Under the pieces are notes generated by a model. That model saw only the letters and a program-made list of their open reading frames with translations. It made no database searches and was not told the origin of the DNA. DNA of 64,000 bases from Diphasiastrum complanatum (taxonomy: Eukaryota; Streptophyta; Lycopodiopsida; Lycopodiales; Lycopodiaceae): assembly GCA_029204225.1 (NCBI GenBank), contig CM055106.1, positions 22,949,801 through 23,013,800 on the forward strand, given 5' to 3'. Below, in pieces: positions 1 through 9,408 of the stretch. Both the position numbers and the translations under genes were made by a program. Positions within the stretch are counted from its first letter, which is position 1. Every line of letters starts with the position of its first letter.

Positions 1-603
1 ACTTAAATGAGAAATACTCACTTTTCCTGTGATATGTGAGCTCACCCCACTATCAATCCACCAAGGATCTTCTTCCATAGAATTTGATGATGTGCGCATG
101 CATGCCATGAGTGACTCCTCCTCATTAAAATTATCTCCCTCTTGATTTCTAAAGTTTCCTTGTGATATGTGAGCTCTGCCCCACTATCAATCCACCAAGG
201 ATCTTCTTCCATAGAAATTGATGATGTGCACATGCATGCCATGAGTGACTCCTCATTGAAGCCATATCCCTCTTGATTTCTAAAGTTCCCTTGCTCTTTT
301 TTGCTTTTCTTCATCCCTCTTCTTCTTGTAGCACTTCATGGCAAAATGCCCCTTTCTGCCACAATAAAAGCCCTTGACTTTGGATTTCCCACTTGTTGAT
401 GGTTGTAAGGAGTCTTCATCACCATGCTCCTTAGATTTGTACTTCTTGGAATGTGTCCTTCAATTTGCCTTTTCCTTTGCCATGAGAGAAGAAAGCATTC
501 TCCTCACTTATAGTCTGGAGTTGCTCCATCATAGCAAGCTTGAACTCTTGTCTACTCTCCTCGGCCACCAGAGGCTCGTTGTAGACTCTCCATGGATGGT
601 AGT
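1..603 (-). pseudogene. Copia gag, C-terminal half with zinc knuckle and start of protease (broken)
   Basis: This is the 3' half of a minus-strand Ty1/Copia gag that resumes at 4568-5080 once the element at 603-4562 is removed. Reading leftward it gives YHPWRVYNEPLVAEESRQEF, then a low-complexity stretch, then a CCHC-type knuckle at about 318-372 (FYCGRKGHFAMKCYKKK), and near 40-60 the motif WWIDSGA, which is the start of a Copia protease (D-S-G). The first knuckle cysteine appears to be glycine (KGFYC where KCFYC is usual), and the frame is broken, so it is dead. The rest of pol would lie left of the window. The lineage resembles the element at 58470-62735, whose gag N-terminus is similar. 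Confidence 0.75.
29..297. repeat. Tandem duplication, 132-bp unit, two copies
   Basis: The segment starting TGTGATATGTGAGCTC at 29 begins again at 161 with only scattered differences, including the CCACTATCAATCCACCAAGG block. It duplicates the knuckle-protease junction of the Copia gag, so the WWIDSG-encoding sequence is present twice on the minus strand. Confidence 0.85.
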
Positions 604-1497
604 GTTGGATTATTCTACTATCAAAGTGATTCAATCGAATAATTGATCTTTGATCTTCATCCACATTATTATCAGTTCTATAGATTTGATCGTGTTTCTA
701 CACACTCTGATGAAATACTTGGGAATCGCTCACAAAGTGGCTCCGACATATCAACGATGTTGACGAAAGTTGAAGACTTCGGCCATGTTGATGAAAGATA
801 GTTATTGTCCCACTTAATATGAAGCTAAAGACTTGCCCTAGCTACTTTGCAAGTAAATTATTGGGAAGTCCTAACTGGATGGATGCCAACACATTACAGC
901 CAACTGGCTATTGTGATCTCTATGACCTAATTAGTTGTCCTACTGGATACGCGTCAATTGCTTTAGTACAAATAGTTGATCATCAAAGACTTACATAGCC
1001 TAGTTTCTATCTTAGCTCAACTCTCTAGCTTATTTTTTCTTTCAGAGTTCAATTAGAGTATTGCTACTCGTGCTTTTTGCATCAGATAGAGTTTTTAGTT
1101 ATCAGATAGCTTAAAGTACACGGTTTACATCTGCAATTGTCTTGTGCTCTCATCATCTGATTTGTACATGCTACCTACTGAATCAATCTATCTTTTTATT
1201 GCGTTCAGTATTATGTCAGAATGTATGCATCTCTGTAATCATTTGTAACTATTAAATCTCTTATTTTTTTGTCAGATAATTCAATATTTCATTGTTTGGC
1301 TACGAAATCACTTTAGTGCTAGCGATTTTCAAAGTTAGTTGCTTAAAGATTGAACGTGACTTATGTCATTATGCTTTGTTCAATATTGATAGGCGTAGTC
1401 ATGCATTAGGAAAGAAGGTTTATTTCGATGCACTCGATAAGTCGCTTACATTCTTTGAGTTGTCGAACCGACTAACTTCACCTCTCTCTTTCCAACA
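603..1497 (+). repeat. 5' LTR of lineage-A Copia element
   Basis: An 895-bp LTR starting TGTTGGATTATTC and ending TTTCCAACA just before the primer-binding site. Positions 900-1497 align with 3944-4562. The first ~300 bp align with the reverse complement of 26405-26832, which adjoins a polypurine tract there, confirming the LTR start. Confidence 0.85.
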
Positions 1498-1508
1498 TGG
1501 TATCAAAG
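1498..1508 (+). other. Primer-binding site, initiator tRNA-Met type
   Basis: TGGTATCAAAG directly after the 5' LTR matches the usual plant Copia site TGGTATCAGAG with one change. Confidence 0.8.
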
Positions 1509-1702
1509 TGTATACTGTTATATCAAAGTTCTACAACTTGATATCTTTCATAATATGAAAGCGATATCATTAGATACTTTTCATAGTATCATATTCTTCA
1601 ATTTGTGGTATCAAATTTCAGTATCAGATAATTGATTTCCAGTTGTAGCACAGCACGACATCATTCTTAACGTCATCAATTTATTGACAAACTAAAGTTC
1701 CA

Positions 1703-3930
1703 GATGGATTTTCAAAGTAAAGCCATTCTCCTCCTTGACAAGTTGAATGTATCCCAATTATTATTTGTGAAAATTTAAGATGAAGACCTTGCTAATTGCC
1801 AACGAGTTGTGGGATGTTGTCACATGTATTGAAGTGAAGCTTGAAGATGACACAGCCGACCCAAAGTGGTAGTCGAAGGAGGGTAAAGTTTTCGCGCTTA
1901 TTATTCTCAATATATCAGACACTCAAGTTGGCCACATATCTAAAGCTCAAACTTTTAAAGAAGTATGGGACATCCTGAGCTCACTATATGATGTGAGAGA
2001 CGTAACTTCCACGTTACATCTAAGAAGAAAACTCCTAAACTCTCTACAAATATGTTGTCAATAGTAGAATCACTGATTCAGGTCATACGGCAGAGTTTGA
2101 GGTTGATCGATGTCGAATTATCAATAGGACAAATAAGGTCCTTGCACTCATCGAGAGGCATGAATACTTATATAGATTGGCACATTGTTATTATGACGCT
2201 AGTCAAGCCTTAAAAACCTCTATTTTTGTCAATAAAGCATTACTATGGCATCAAAGATTAGTACGCTAGAATCAAACATCTGTGTCGAACATGTCTAAAC
2301 AATCCCTAGTACTTGATCCCGACTATCCAAGCAACAAAGTCGACCTCCTTGTCTGTCATAGCTGCATCCTTAGAAAGCAGGCTAGGATTCCTTTTAGATC
2401 GAGGCATAGACATGCAACAACAAAAATTTAGATGTTGTTCATTTAGATATGTGTGGTCCAATGCAAACTCCATTGTTGCTTGATGCAAAATGATTTCATT
2501 ACTTTCGTTGACGAATACTCGAGAAAAACAGCTGTTTATTTTACTAAGCAAAAAATCGGAGGCTTTCAAAGTTTTTCGACAATTCAAAGAGTGTGCAAAA
2601 AATCAAACTAGTAAAAGAATTAAAGCATTCAGATCCGACAATGGGGGAGAATACATCTCTACCAAATTCAAGGAGTATTGTCTTAACAACGACATTGAGC
2701 AACAATACATTACCTCCTATTCACCTTAGTCAAATGGACTCGCTAAGAGAAAGAATAGAACCTTAAAAGTGCATGCTTGGTCATGCGACACTTCCGAAGT
2801 CCTTCTGGGCTGAAGCTATTTTCACTGCAGCTTATATATAGAAAAGATGTCCTACTAAAGGTCTCTCAGACAAAACACCATATGAAGTTTGTACAGGCTC
2901 CAAATCATCATTATCGAACTTACAAGTTTTTGGTTGTATCGCTTATGAGCAAATACCGCAAGATCTCAGGAAGAAGCTCGACTTCTAGAGTACCAAGTCT
3001 ATTTTCATCATCAACTACACTACTTCAGATAAAGCTTATAAGTTGTAATGATCCTGTAGAATCGAAGATATTCACTAGACGGGATGTCGTCTTTATCGAA
3101 GATCAGTTTATTGACCTCAAAGGTAAGGGCAAAGCTCATATAGTCGAATAATCGGATTATTCCAAATGATCAAACTCTTTAGTTCCAAAGCTGACTATTC
3201 CTATTGAAGGCCCTAGCTCGTCTACTCTAGACAAACAACTTATTAACAATGAATCCAAAGAAGATGCTATTGCAGTTCAGTGACTATAGCATGATGAAAA
3301 TTATCAACTTCGCTCAATTCCTAGATGATCAACAAGAGTCAGCAAACCACCTATAAGGTATATCTGTAGCTTACCTTGTTCAAGAGCCGACTATTATCAA
3401 AGAGGCACTCAGTCAACCCAATTTTGATCTCTAGAAGGAGGCTATGGATAAAGAGTATTCATCTCTTATCAAGAACCAGACTTGGACTATTGTCGAATTA
3501 CCTACCAACAAAAATGTAGTTGATTGCAAATGGTTATTGAAAATCAAGTACAAGGTAGATGGAAGTATCAATCAAAGAAAGGCTTGACTTGTCGCCAAAG
3601 GATTTTCTCAAGTACAAAACATCGACTACACTGAGACTTTCAATCCAGTAGTTAAAAATTCTTCAATTAGACTTCTATTGTCATTTGCTACTGCAGATTT
3701 GGAAATACATCAAATGGATGTACAAACAACATATCTTTATGGAGTTATCGAAGAAGACATTTACATGCTACAACCCGAAGGTTATAACATCAAAGGTAAA
3801 CAGAATTATGTACGTAAACTCCATAAAGCACTTTATGGCTTGAAGCAATCTGCTAGAGCATGGTTTCAAAGGATCAACACTTTTCTTATTGATCACGGAC
3901 TATACACCAAGCACTTCAGATTCTAATGTC
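1703..3930 (+). pseudogene. Copia gag-pol remnant (gag N-terminus, GAG-pre, integrase, RT)
   Basis: From an ATG near 1703 the sequence reads as gag (MDFQSKAILLLDKLNVSQLL), with the gag block KEVWDILSSLYDVRD at about 1960-2010. It then jumps to the GAG-pre-integrase region (LYRLAHCYYDASQALKTS, about 2170-2230) and the integrase zinc region and core (SDNGGEYISTKFKEYC at about 2635-2685), followed by a linker and reverse transcriptase (QMDVQTTYLYGVIEEDIYML, ending GLKQSARAWFQRI near 3870). Stops and frameshifts occur throughout and RNase H is deleted. Such a protein would reverse-transcribe and integrate the element; this copy cannot. Confidence 0.8.
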
Positions 3931-3943
3931 TACCTCAAGTCGA

Positions 3944-4562
3944 CCAACTGGCTATTGTGATCTACGATCTAATTAGCTATCCTACTAGATACATGTCAAT
4001 TGTTTTTGTATAAATAGCTGATCATCAAAGACTTATATAGCTTACTTTGTATCTTAGCTCAACTCTTGCTCGACTCTCTAACTTGGTTTTTCTTTCAGAG
4101 TTCAATTAGAGTACTGTTATTTGTGTTTACTGCTTATCAGCGAAAGTGCATCAGACAAAATTTCTAGTTACTCAAGGATAGCTTAGAGTATGTGGTTTCC
4201 TTTTGGCAATTGTCTTGTGCTCTCATCATCTGATTTGTAGATGCTACTTACCGAATCAATCTATCGTTTTATTGTGTTCAATATTATGTCAGAATATATG
4301 CATCTCTGTAATCATTTGTAGCTGATAAATCTGTTATTGTTTTGTCTGATAATTTAATACTTCATTGTTTGGCTACGAAATCACTTTAGTGCTAGTGATT
4401 TTAAAGTTAGTTGCTAAAAGATTGAACGTGACTTCTGTCATTATGCCTTGTTCAATATTGATAGGTGTAGTCATGCATTAATAGGAAAGAAGGTTTATTT
4501 CGCTATGTTCGATAAGTCACTTACACTCTTCGAGTTGTGACCGACTCATTCACCTCTCTTCC
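3944..4562 (+). repeat. Truncated 3' LTR of lineage-A Copia element
   Basis: It aligns with 900-1497 of the 5' LTR: the CAACTGGCTATTGTGATC start, the TATA-like GTATAAATAGC, and the shared block TTGTTTGGCTACGAAATCAC. The first ~300 LTR bases are missing, deleted together with the pol 3' end. Many point differences and small indels separate the two LTRs, so the insertion is old. Confidence 0.85.
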
Positions 4563-4567
4563 ATTAG

Positions 4568-5080
4568 GAGCCCTCCTTGGATTCATAAGATTGAACAAGG
4601 TTAGCAAATTCATCACTAAAACCATTCAACACCACTTGGAAAAGCTCCTTTTGCTTAATGGGATCACCAACACATGCAAGCTCCCTGTTATAGTCTTTGA
4701 CCCTCAAAACATAATTTTGAGCACTCTCATCACTCCTTTGAAAACTTTTAAGGATTTTATTTATAAGAGTGCGAAGTCTAGAAGTGTTTTTAGACTCATA
4801 AATTGCTTGCAAAGTATCCCAAGACTCCTTGGCCGAGACACATGCTCCAATTTCTCTTAAAAGTTGATTAGACACATTCAATTTGATGCAATGGAGAGCC
4901 AACCTTGCTCTCTTCTTGAGCTTTATGGATTCTTGAAGCACTTGAGGCCTCAATGCCAAGTACAATATCCATAATGTCTTGTAGCACCAAAGTAGATACC
5001 CTTGTAACTTTCCAAATAGAATAGTTGGAGTAAGTCAATTTTTCACCTGTCTCTAATAGGCACCCTCCTATTGATGCCAT
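4568..5080 (-). pseudogene. Copia gag, N-terminal half (interrupted)
   Basis: The start codon is at 5080 (MASIGGCLLETGEKLTYSNY), followed by the gag polyprotein block (KKRARLALHCIKLNVSNQLL ... NKILKSFQRSDESAQNY ... ELFQVVLNGFSDEFANL), ending at YESKEGS where the lineage-A element inserted. A frameshift near 4930-4950 separates the N-terminal part from the rest. It continues at 603 leftward. No LTR or primer site for this element was found to the right. Confidence 0.75.
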
Positions 5081-5704
5081 GATGAAGCAAATGAAAATGT
5101 ATAGAAAGTACAAACCTGTGAGATGATTCTGCAAATTGATTCTGTGATTCTCAATAAACTAGATTTGAAAAAATAAATGATCCAAAAAGATCTACAAAAG
5201 ATCCCAATCACAAATTCTAGAATCAATCTTCACCCATACTTTTCCTTGTACACAAAGTACAAATGTGTGAAAGGACTCTAATAATGAACAACTAGATTTG
5301 AACAAGATTCAAAACTCTAGAAAAACCTCCCAAGATCTAGATCACAAATTTTAGAATCATCACTAGCTTGAGAGAGACACACAAATTTGACCAAAAATTT
5401 GACCAAACCTCTTAAGATCCACATGAATGGAAGCTACCGATCTAAAATCCACGAGGTAGGCACGACGTCTACCTACTCTCAAAGATCAGATCCAAACTCC
5501 AAAAAGGTGCATCGACAAAACCTTTGGAGCCTTATGCATCTCAATCTACACTTCTAGCTCTTTCCAATAAGTGGTCACTTGGCCTCTATGGATCAAGGAT
5601 GAGATTGCTACAAGTTTTCAAAATGGATGCAACTTGCATGTGGTCTAAGCACTCCACATAGCAAAAGGCACCTATTGATCCAAAAAATCATGCAAACATA
5701 GCTT
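5081..5704. other. Non-coding stretch, probable retroelement leader
   Basis: No gene is visible. The position upstream of a Copia gag start suggests decayed leader or LTR sequence, but no primer-binding site or LTR counterpart could be recognised. Confidence 0.3.
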
Positions 5705-6180
5705 TATGGAAATTGGTTTTAACTTTTCAAGAAGTTAATAATGATGAAAACCAAATTTTCATTGGGGTGATGGAACTAAGGTAATAGCAAAAGGTGTTGG
5801 ATCTATTGTGATTAATGGTTCTTCTCAATTTAGTACCATTGAAAAGGTGCTCTATGTTTCTAAAGTTTTAATTTGGAATCTACTATCATGAGTGTTAACA
5901 CTTCACAAAGTTTTGATGTGCAATTTATAACTAACAAATGCATCATTAAGTTTGGGAACAAAGTCATAGCTACAAGTGTCAAAGAGAGTGGACTTTAAAA
6001 TCTTAATGCATGCTTTATATCTCATGCGTATATGTTTTCTACAAATCTCTCTCTTTCTTCTAGAGTGTCATGTGCTTTGCTTGCCATTGTTATTACTACC
6101 TATGATCAGATCAAAGAAGCTACTACGTCTTATGTGTATAAGGCTATGGAAGGTAAATGCACTTCTATTTTTAAGCCATA
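5705..6180 (+). pseudogene. Copia protease/GAG-pre-integrase relic
   Basis: Plus-strand fragments read WGDGTKVIAKGVGSIVING, IEKVLYVSKVL, then in other frames FDVQFITNKCIIKFGNKVIA and SVKESGLYKLNACFISHA. These correspond to the Copia segment between protease and integrase (consensus: LYVPxLxxNLLSVSQL, then GLYKL). Stops and frameshifts make it a relic of a third Copia element, with no LTRs visible nearby. Confidence 0.6.
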
Positions 6181-6882
6181 GGTAAAGAAAAAAAGTTTTC
6201 ATGTAGGGTAGCGGGGCCCACTCTCCTAGGGCCTCACCTTCCGCCTTACCACTATCACATGTAGGCTGGAGGCTCTCCCTAAAGCATGTAGGATGGACCA
6301 TCCAACCCTAGACAAACCCAAAGAGACCATGTGGGCACATTCATGGAAACTCTTTTACTTCAAATCCAAGGGAGCCAAGAGTATTGAAGATCGATGATCA
6401 TGACCCACTCTCATCCAACAGATGGGATGCATATGGGATGCATGAAAGAATCTTATCTCATTTCCAACTGACAAATGAGGATGAGGCATTGCATGCTCCC
6501 TCAAATGGCTAATGGAATAGTTGGAATAAGATGCTCCTAGGCCAATTAGTGGACAATTAGAGGCCAATTCATAGTGGTGTGAGTGGGTAGGTCATCGAAG
6601 GTAAAACACAAAATCAAATAAAAAACTTAAGCTTTTCACCCATCTCAAGTTTTCTTCGGGAGATGCATTTCCCTGCCCTCCACGCCATCGCTGCCTTTTG
6701 TCTATGCACAGAATCGTCCTTGCTTTGTCTCTCGTACGAAGATACTGGGCTTAGATTGCATCTCACTCTACGCCTTCCAAAGAGGACGATAAGGACGATA
6801 AGATGCAACTACTATTAAATGACATAGCATCGTCACAGCAACGAGGAAGCAAACATTCATGCTAGATACAGCTGAAGTACAT
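6181..6882. other. Intergenic, no gene recognised
   Basis: Short ORFs only, none resembling a known family. The right end is probably the distal promoter of the LEA gene. Confidence 0.4.
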
Positions 6883-7395
6883 AGGAATCTAGAGTCGAAA
6901 GCAGTGATAGAGAAGACTGTGCATCAGGAGTGTACACAGGAATCTAGAGCCGAAATTAGTGATCAAGGAGACCGTGCATCAGGAGTATACATAAGAATCC
7001 AGAGGTGGAAGCAGTGATAATCAAGGAAATTGTGCATTGACTGGTCACTGGAGTATGCACAGGAATCCATAGCCGAAAGCAGTGATCAACGAGGCTGTGC
7101 ATCAGGATTATACCCAGGATTTCAGAGCCGAAAGCAGTAATCAAGGAGATTGCACATCAGGAGTGTAAACAGGAATCCAGATCAGCCGAAAGCAGTGATC
7201 AAGGAGAGATTGTACGTCAGGAGTGTAAACAGGAGTCCAGCGTCGAAAGCAGTGATCAAGGAGACTGTGCATCAGGAGTATACACTGCAATCCAGAGCCG
7301 AGAGCAGTCATCAAGGAGACTGTGCATCAGGAGTATACCCGGGAATTCAGAGCCGAATTAAGCAGTAATCAAGGAGAGCTCAGGAAACTGTGCAT
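6883..7395 (+). repeat. Minisatellite of about 55-57 bp units, nine copies, upstream of the LEA gene
   Basis: The unit starts AGGAATCYAGAGCCGAAAGC, continues AGTGATCAAGGAGACTGTGC, and ends ATCAGGAGTRTACAC. Nine imperfect copies can be read, with starts at about 6883, 6938, 6993, 7060, 7115, 7170, 7230, 7285 and 7341. They carry small indels; copy three has an extra ~12 bp. The array ends about 70 bp before the LEA start codon and so occupies the core promoter or 5' UTR. Confidence 0.9.
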
Positions 7396-7465
7396 CTGAG
7401 AATCTGATCACAAACTGCAGGGCGCAAATTGGAGTGTGGGAAAGCAGCAAATTCCACTTACCAAC

Positions 7466-8374
7466 ATGCGGCCAAGCGGGCTTTCAAGACGTGAATCTTG
7501 GGCTATTGTCCCAGTGACGGAGAGGCCAAGCGCTATGCGACGTACTTCCACCAACAGGCCTGATCAAAACGGGCGCCAAGTCTCCTTTCTGAAAGGGCTG
7601 TTCTCATCGGGTGGACTGGCTCCACAACGGCCGTTCCCCCCACTGGGATTTGATTCTCCTAGTGTTGAGGTATCTGGCGTAAGATTGAGCTCAATCAATC
7701 TAAAGGGAGCCGAGATGGAGATAGACCTGGAGATGAATAACCCGAATACTATGACTCTTAATCTGATCAGCGTAGCTGTCTTGCTTGAAAGCGAAGGCAG
7801 GAACATTGTCATGGCAAAGAACGATCGTGAGATGTCCATCAGACCGCACCTCACTGAGACTCTAAAAATCCCACTGACCATTTCCTATAGGTCCATTCAG
7901 GATGTATATCCTGAGATCAAACCTGGGCAAGTCATGCCATACACTATGAAGCTGTCTCCAAGCTTTCAAGAGGCATTGAGGGTGTCCAGAACATCTGCGG
8001 AAAAGTCAGGCGAGCTGCCCATCCCCCTAGAGCCGAACATACACATCAAGAAAGTGAGGATTGATGCGATTTCCATGGATCAGTCAAGCATACTGCTTCA
8101 GCTGAAGGTAGAAAACAAGAACCTTTTTGACTTGACGGTTGTCAAAATGGAGTACGATGCATCTTTGTCGGGCAGCAAAATAGTGAAAGGAGGTGCTACT
8201 CCTAGTGGCGCTGTTGTGAAGAGCAATGGATCCAAGCTGGTGGATCTTCCTATAGCCTTTTGGCCAATGCAATTCGGAGCTGCTCTGTGGAGCATCATCC
8301 GAGGTAGGGGAAGTGAATTCGGCATTGAGTGGAAGCTGGAAGCTGATACTCCTTATGGGCTCATGCATCTGTGA
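7466..8374 (+). CDS. LEA group 2 protein with two WHy (LEA_2) domains
   Basis: An intronless gene of 302 residues. The start is taken as the ATG at 7466 because no earlier in-frame ATG follows an upstream stop and because the N-terminus (SRRESW) then aligns with that of the paralogue at 53831 (SRRETW). Residues 1-60 are basic, with the shared block FLKGLFSSGG. WHy domain 1 is about residues 64-165, with the typical NNPN turn at 91-94. WHy domain 2 is about residues 190-298, with VENKNLFDL at 215-223. No signal peptide or membrane span is seen. The architecture matches the plant two-domain LEA_2 class (Arabidopsis At2g44060 type), beta-sandwich proteins linked to desiccation and stress. Stress protection is family knowledge. 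The minisatellite upstream may affect expression, but that is inference. Confidence 0.85.
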   Translation: MRPSGLSRRESWAIVPVTERPSAMRRTSTNRPDQNGRQVSFLKGLFSSGGLAPQRPFPPLGFDSPSVEVSGVRLSSINLKGAEMEIDLEMNNPNTMTLNLISVAVLLESEGRNIVMAKNDREMSIRPHLTETLKIPLTISYRSIQDVYPEIKPGQVMPYTMKLSPSFQEALRVSRTSAEKSGELPIPLEPNIHIKKVRIDAISMDQSSILLQLKVENKNLFDLTVVKMEYDASLSGSKIVKGGATPSGAVVKSNGSKLVDLPIAFWPMQFGAALWSIIRGRGSEFGIEWKLEADTPYGLMHL

Positions 8375-8407
8375 TCGTTCTACAGAGCAGCAATCTCCTA
8401 AACTTTG

Positions 8408-8413
8408 AATAAA
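8408..8413 (+). promoter_or_regulatory. Candidate polyadenylation signal
   Basis: AATAAA 34 bp after the LEA stop codon, followed by a T-rich run. Confidence 0.45.
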
Positions 8414-9408
8414 CTGTTTTTTTTTGGATAGATGAAGCTTCTAAATAAATGTATATGCTGTAGCAGGCTTAAAACTGATACAATGCTCAAAACATTTATG
8501 TCTGACCATGTTGCTATAGTGGCACTTGGAGCATTCTTCAGGTAGAAACCTCATCAATCTCTTAATGAATATATTATGCATTGCATAGGATATTGAAACC
8601 AATGGCCATGCTTGTCCAATGTTGGACTAGTGTAATCCACAGCTCACAAAAAATAGATAAAGTATTTCACATTCCCTAGGTTTTTAACCCACCAAAAATG
8701 CATCATGCTTTATCCTTTTTAATTGCAAATTCGCATTGTAAGCACATCAAATAGAAGATGGTGAAACCATAGAGCAGATGTCTTTGGAGAGATGGAGAAA
8801 GGTTTCAGAATTTAGAATGTGTTTACTTTCTCATGCGTTTAGAGTTTTTAACATATTTAATATGCTTTTAATTATGGTAGCTCCATGATCACATACCTAA
8901 ATTACAATAATATGGATGAGTGAAAGGAGCAATATCCAAATCATGAGCACTTTACGTTGAAGAACTATAAAGTTTCTTGTTTGTATTTACAAATATGGTG
9001 AGTACTTCTTAAAATTTTGGTAATGATATAGAATTTGATTACTTGGTACTTTGATTTTGAGCATAATTTGGGATTGTAGACTCCTTAACTAACGCAAGAA
9101 AGGACAAATTCCACGATTAATTTGAGAAACTCTTGTGAAGCAATATAGAAACCAAGTTGCATTGAGGGGACATGCTAGTTTATGATATTGACACCTTTCT
9201 CCCAAAAATTATTGACGACACTTTTGCATGTTATTTTATTCAGCGAGGACACTTTCACCCGTTATTTTTTTAAAGTTCGTTGAATCAAGTTAGTTGAATC
9301 ACCAAAAAATGATGAACAATAGGAAAACACAAGGAGTTACAAAAGAGAAATTTTGGATCATTTCAATTATAGTTACTTATCTACTAGCTACCTTATGAGG
9401 GCTTTGGG
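8414..9408. other. 3' UTR and intergenic spacer
   Basis: A+T-rich, no coding signal. The Gypsy element starts abruptly at about 9409. Confidence 0.4.

Larger units (their letters stand above)
603..4562 (+). mobile_element. Copia LTR retrotransposon (lineage A, copy 1), nested in another Copia gag
   Basis: The 5' LTR (603-1497, starting TGTTGGATTATTC) is followed directly by a tRNA-iMet-type primer site (TGGTATCAAAG). Coding remnants follow in the order gag, GAG-pre-integrase, integrase, reverse transcriptase, then a truncated 3' LTR. The flanking minus-strand gag reads continuously (YESKEGS / YHPWRV) when this block is removed, which fixes the insertion point. The flanking pentamers GGTAG (598-602) and ATTAG (4563-4567) look like an eroded target duplication. 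Internal deletions removed the gag C-terminus and protease (near 2040) and everything from mid reverse transcriptase into the first ~300 bp of the 3' LTR (near 3930-3944). A second copy of this lineage lies at 26395-31625. Confidence 0.85.

Noticed and set aside
6190-6240. G+C-rich AGCGGGGCCCACTCTCCTAG segment as a regulatory island
   Set aside because: Too short, no neighbouring gene start, no recognisable motif.
7150-7368. 72-codon ORF upstream of the LEA gene
   Set aside because: It is the translation of the minisatellite; frame shifts between unit copies and no ATG-initiated protein is shared with the paralogue.
7436-7465. Ten-codon N-terminal extension of the LEA protein from a GTG
   Set aside because: Plant nuclear genes start at ATG; the ATG at 7466 aligns with the paralogue.
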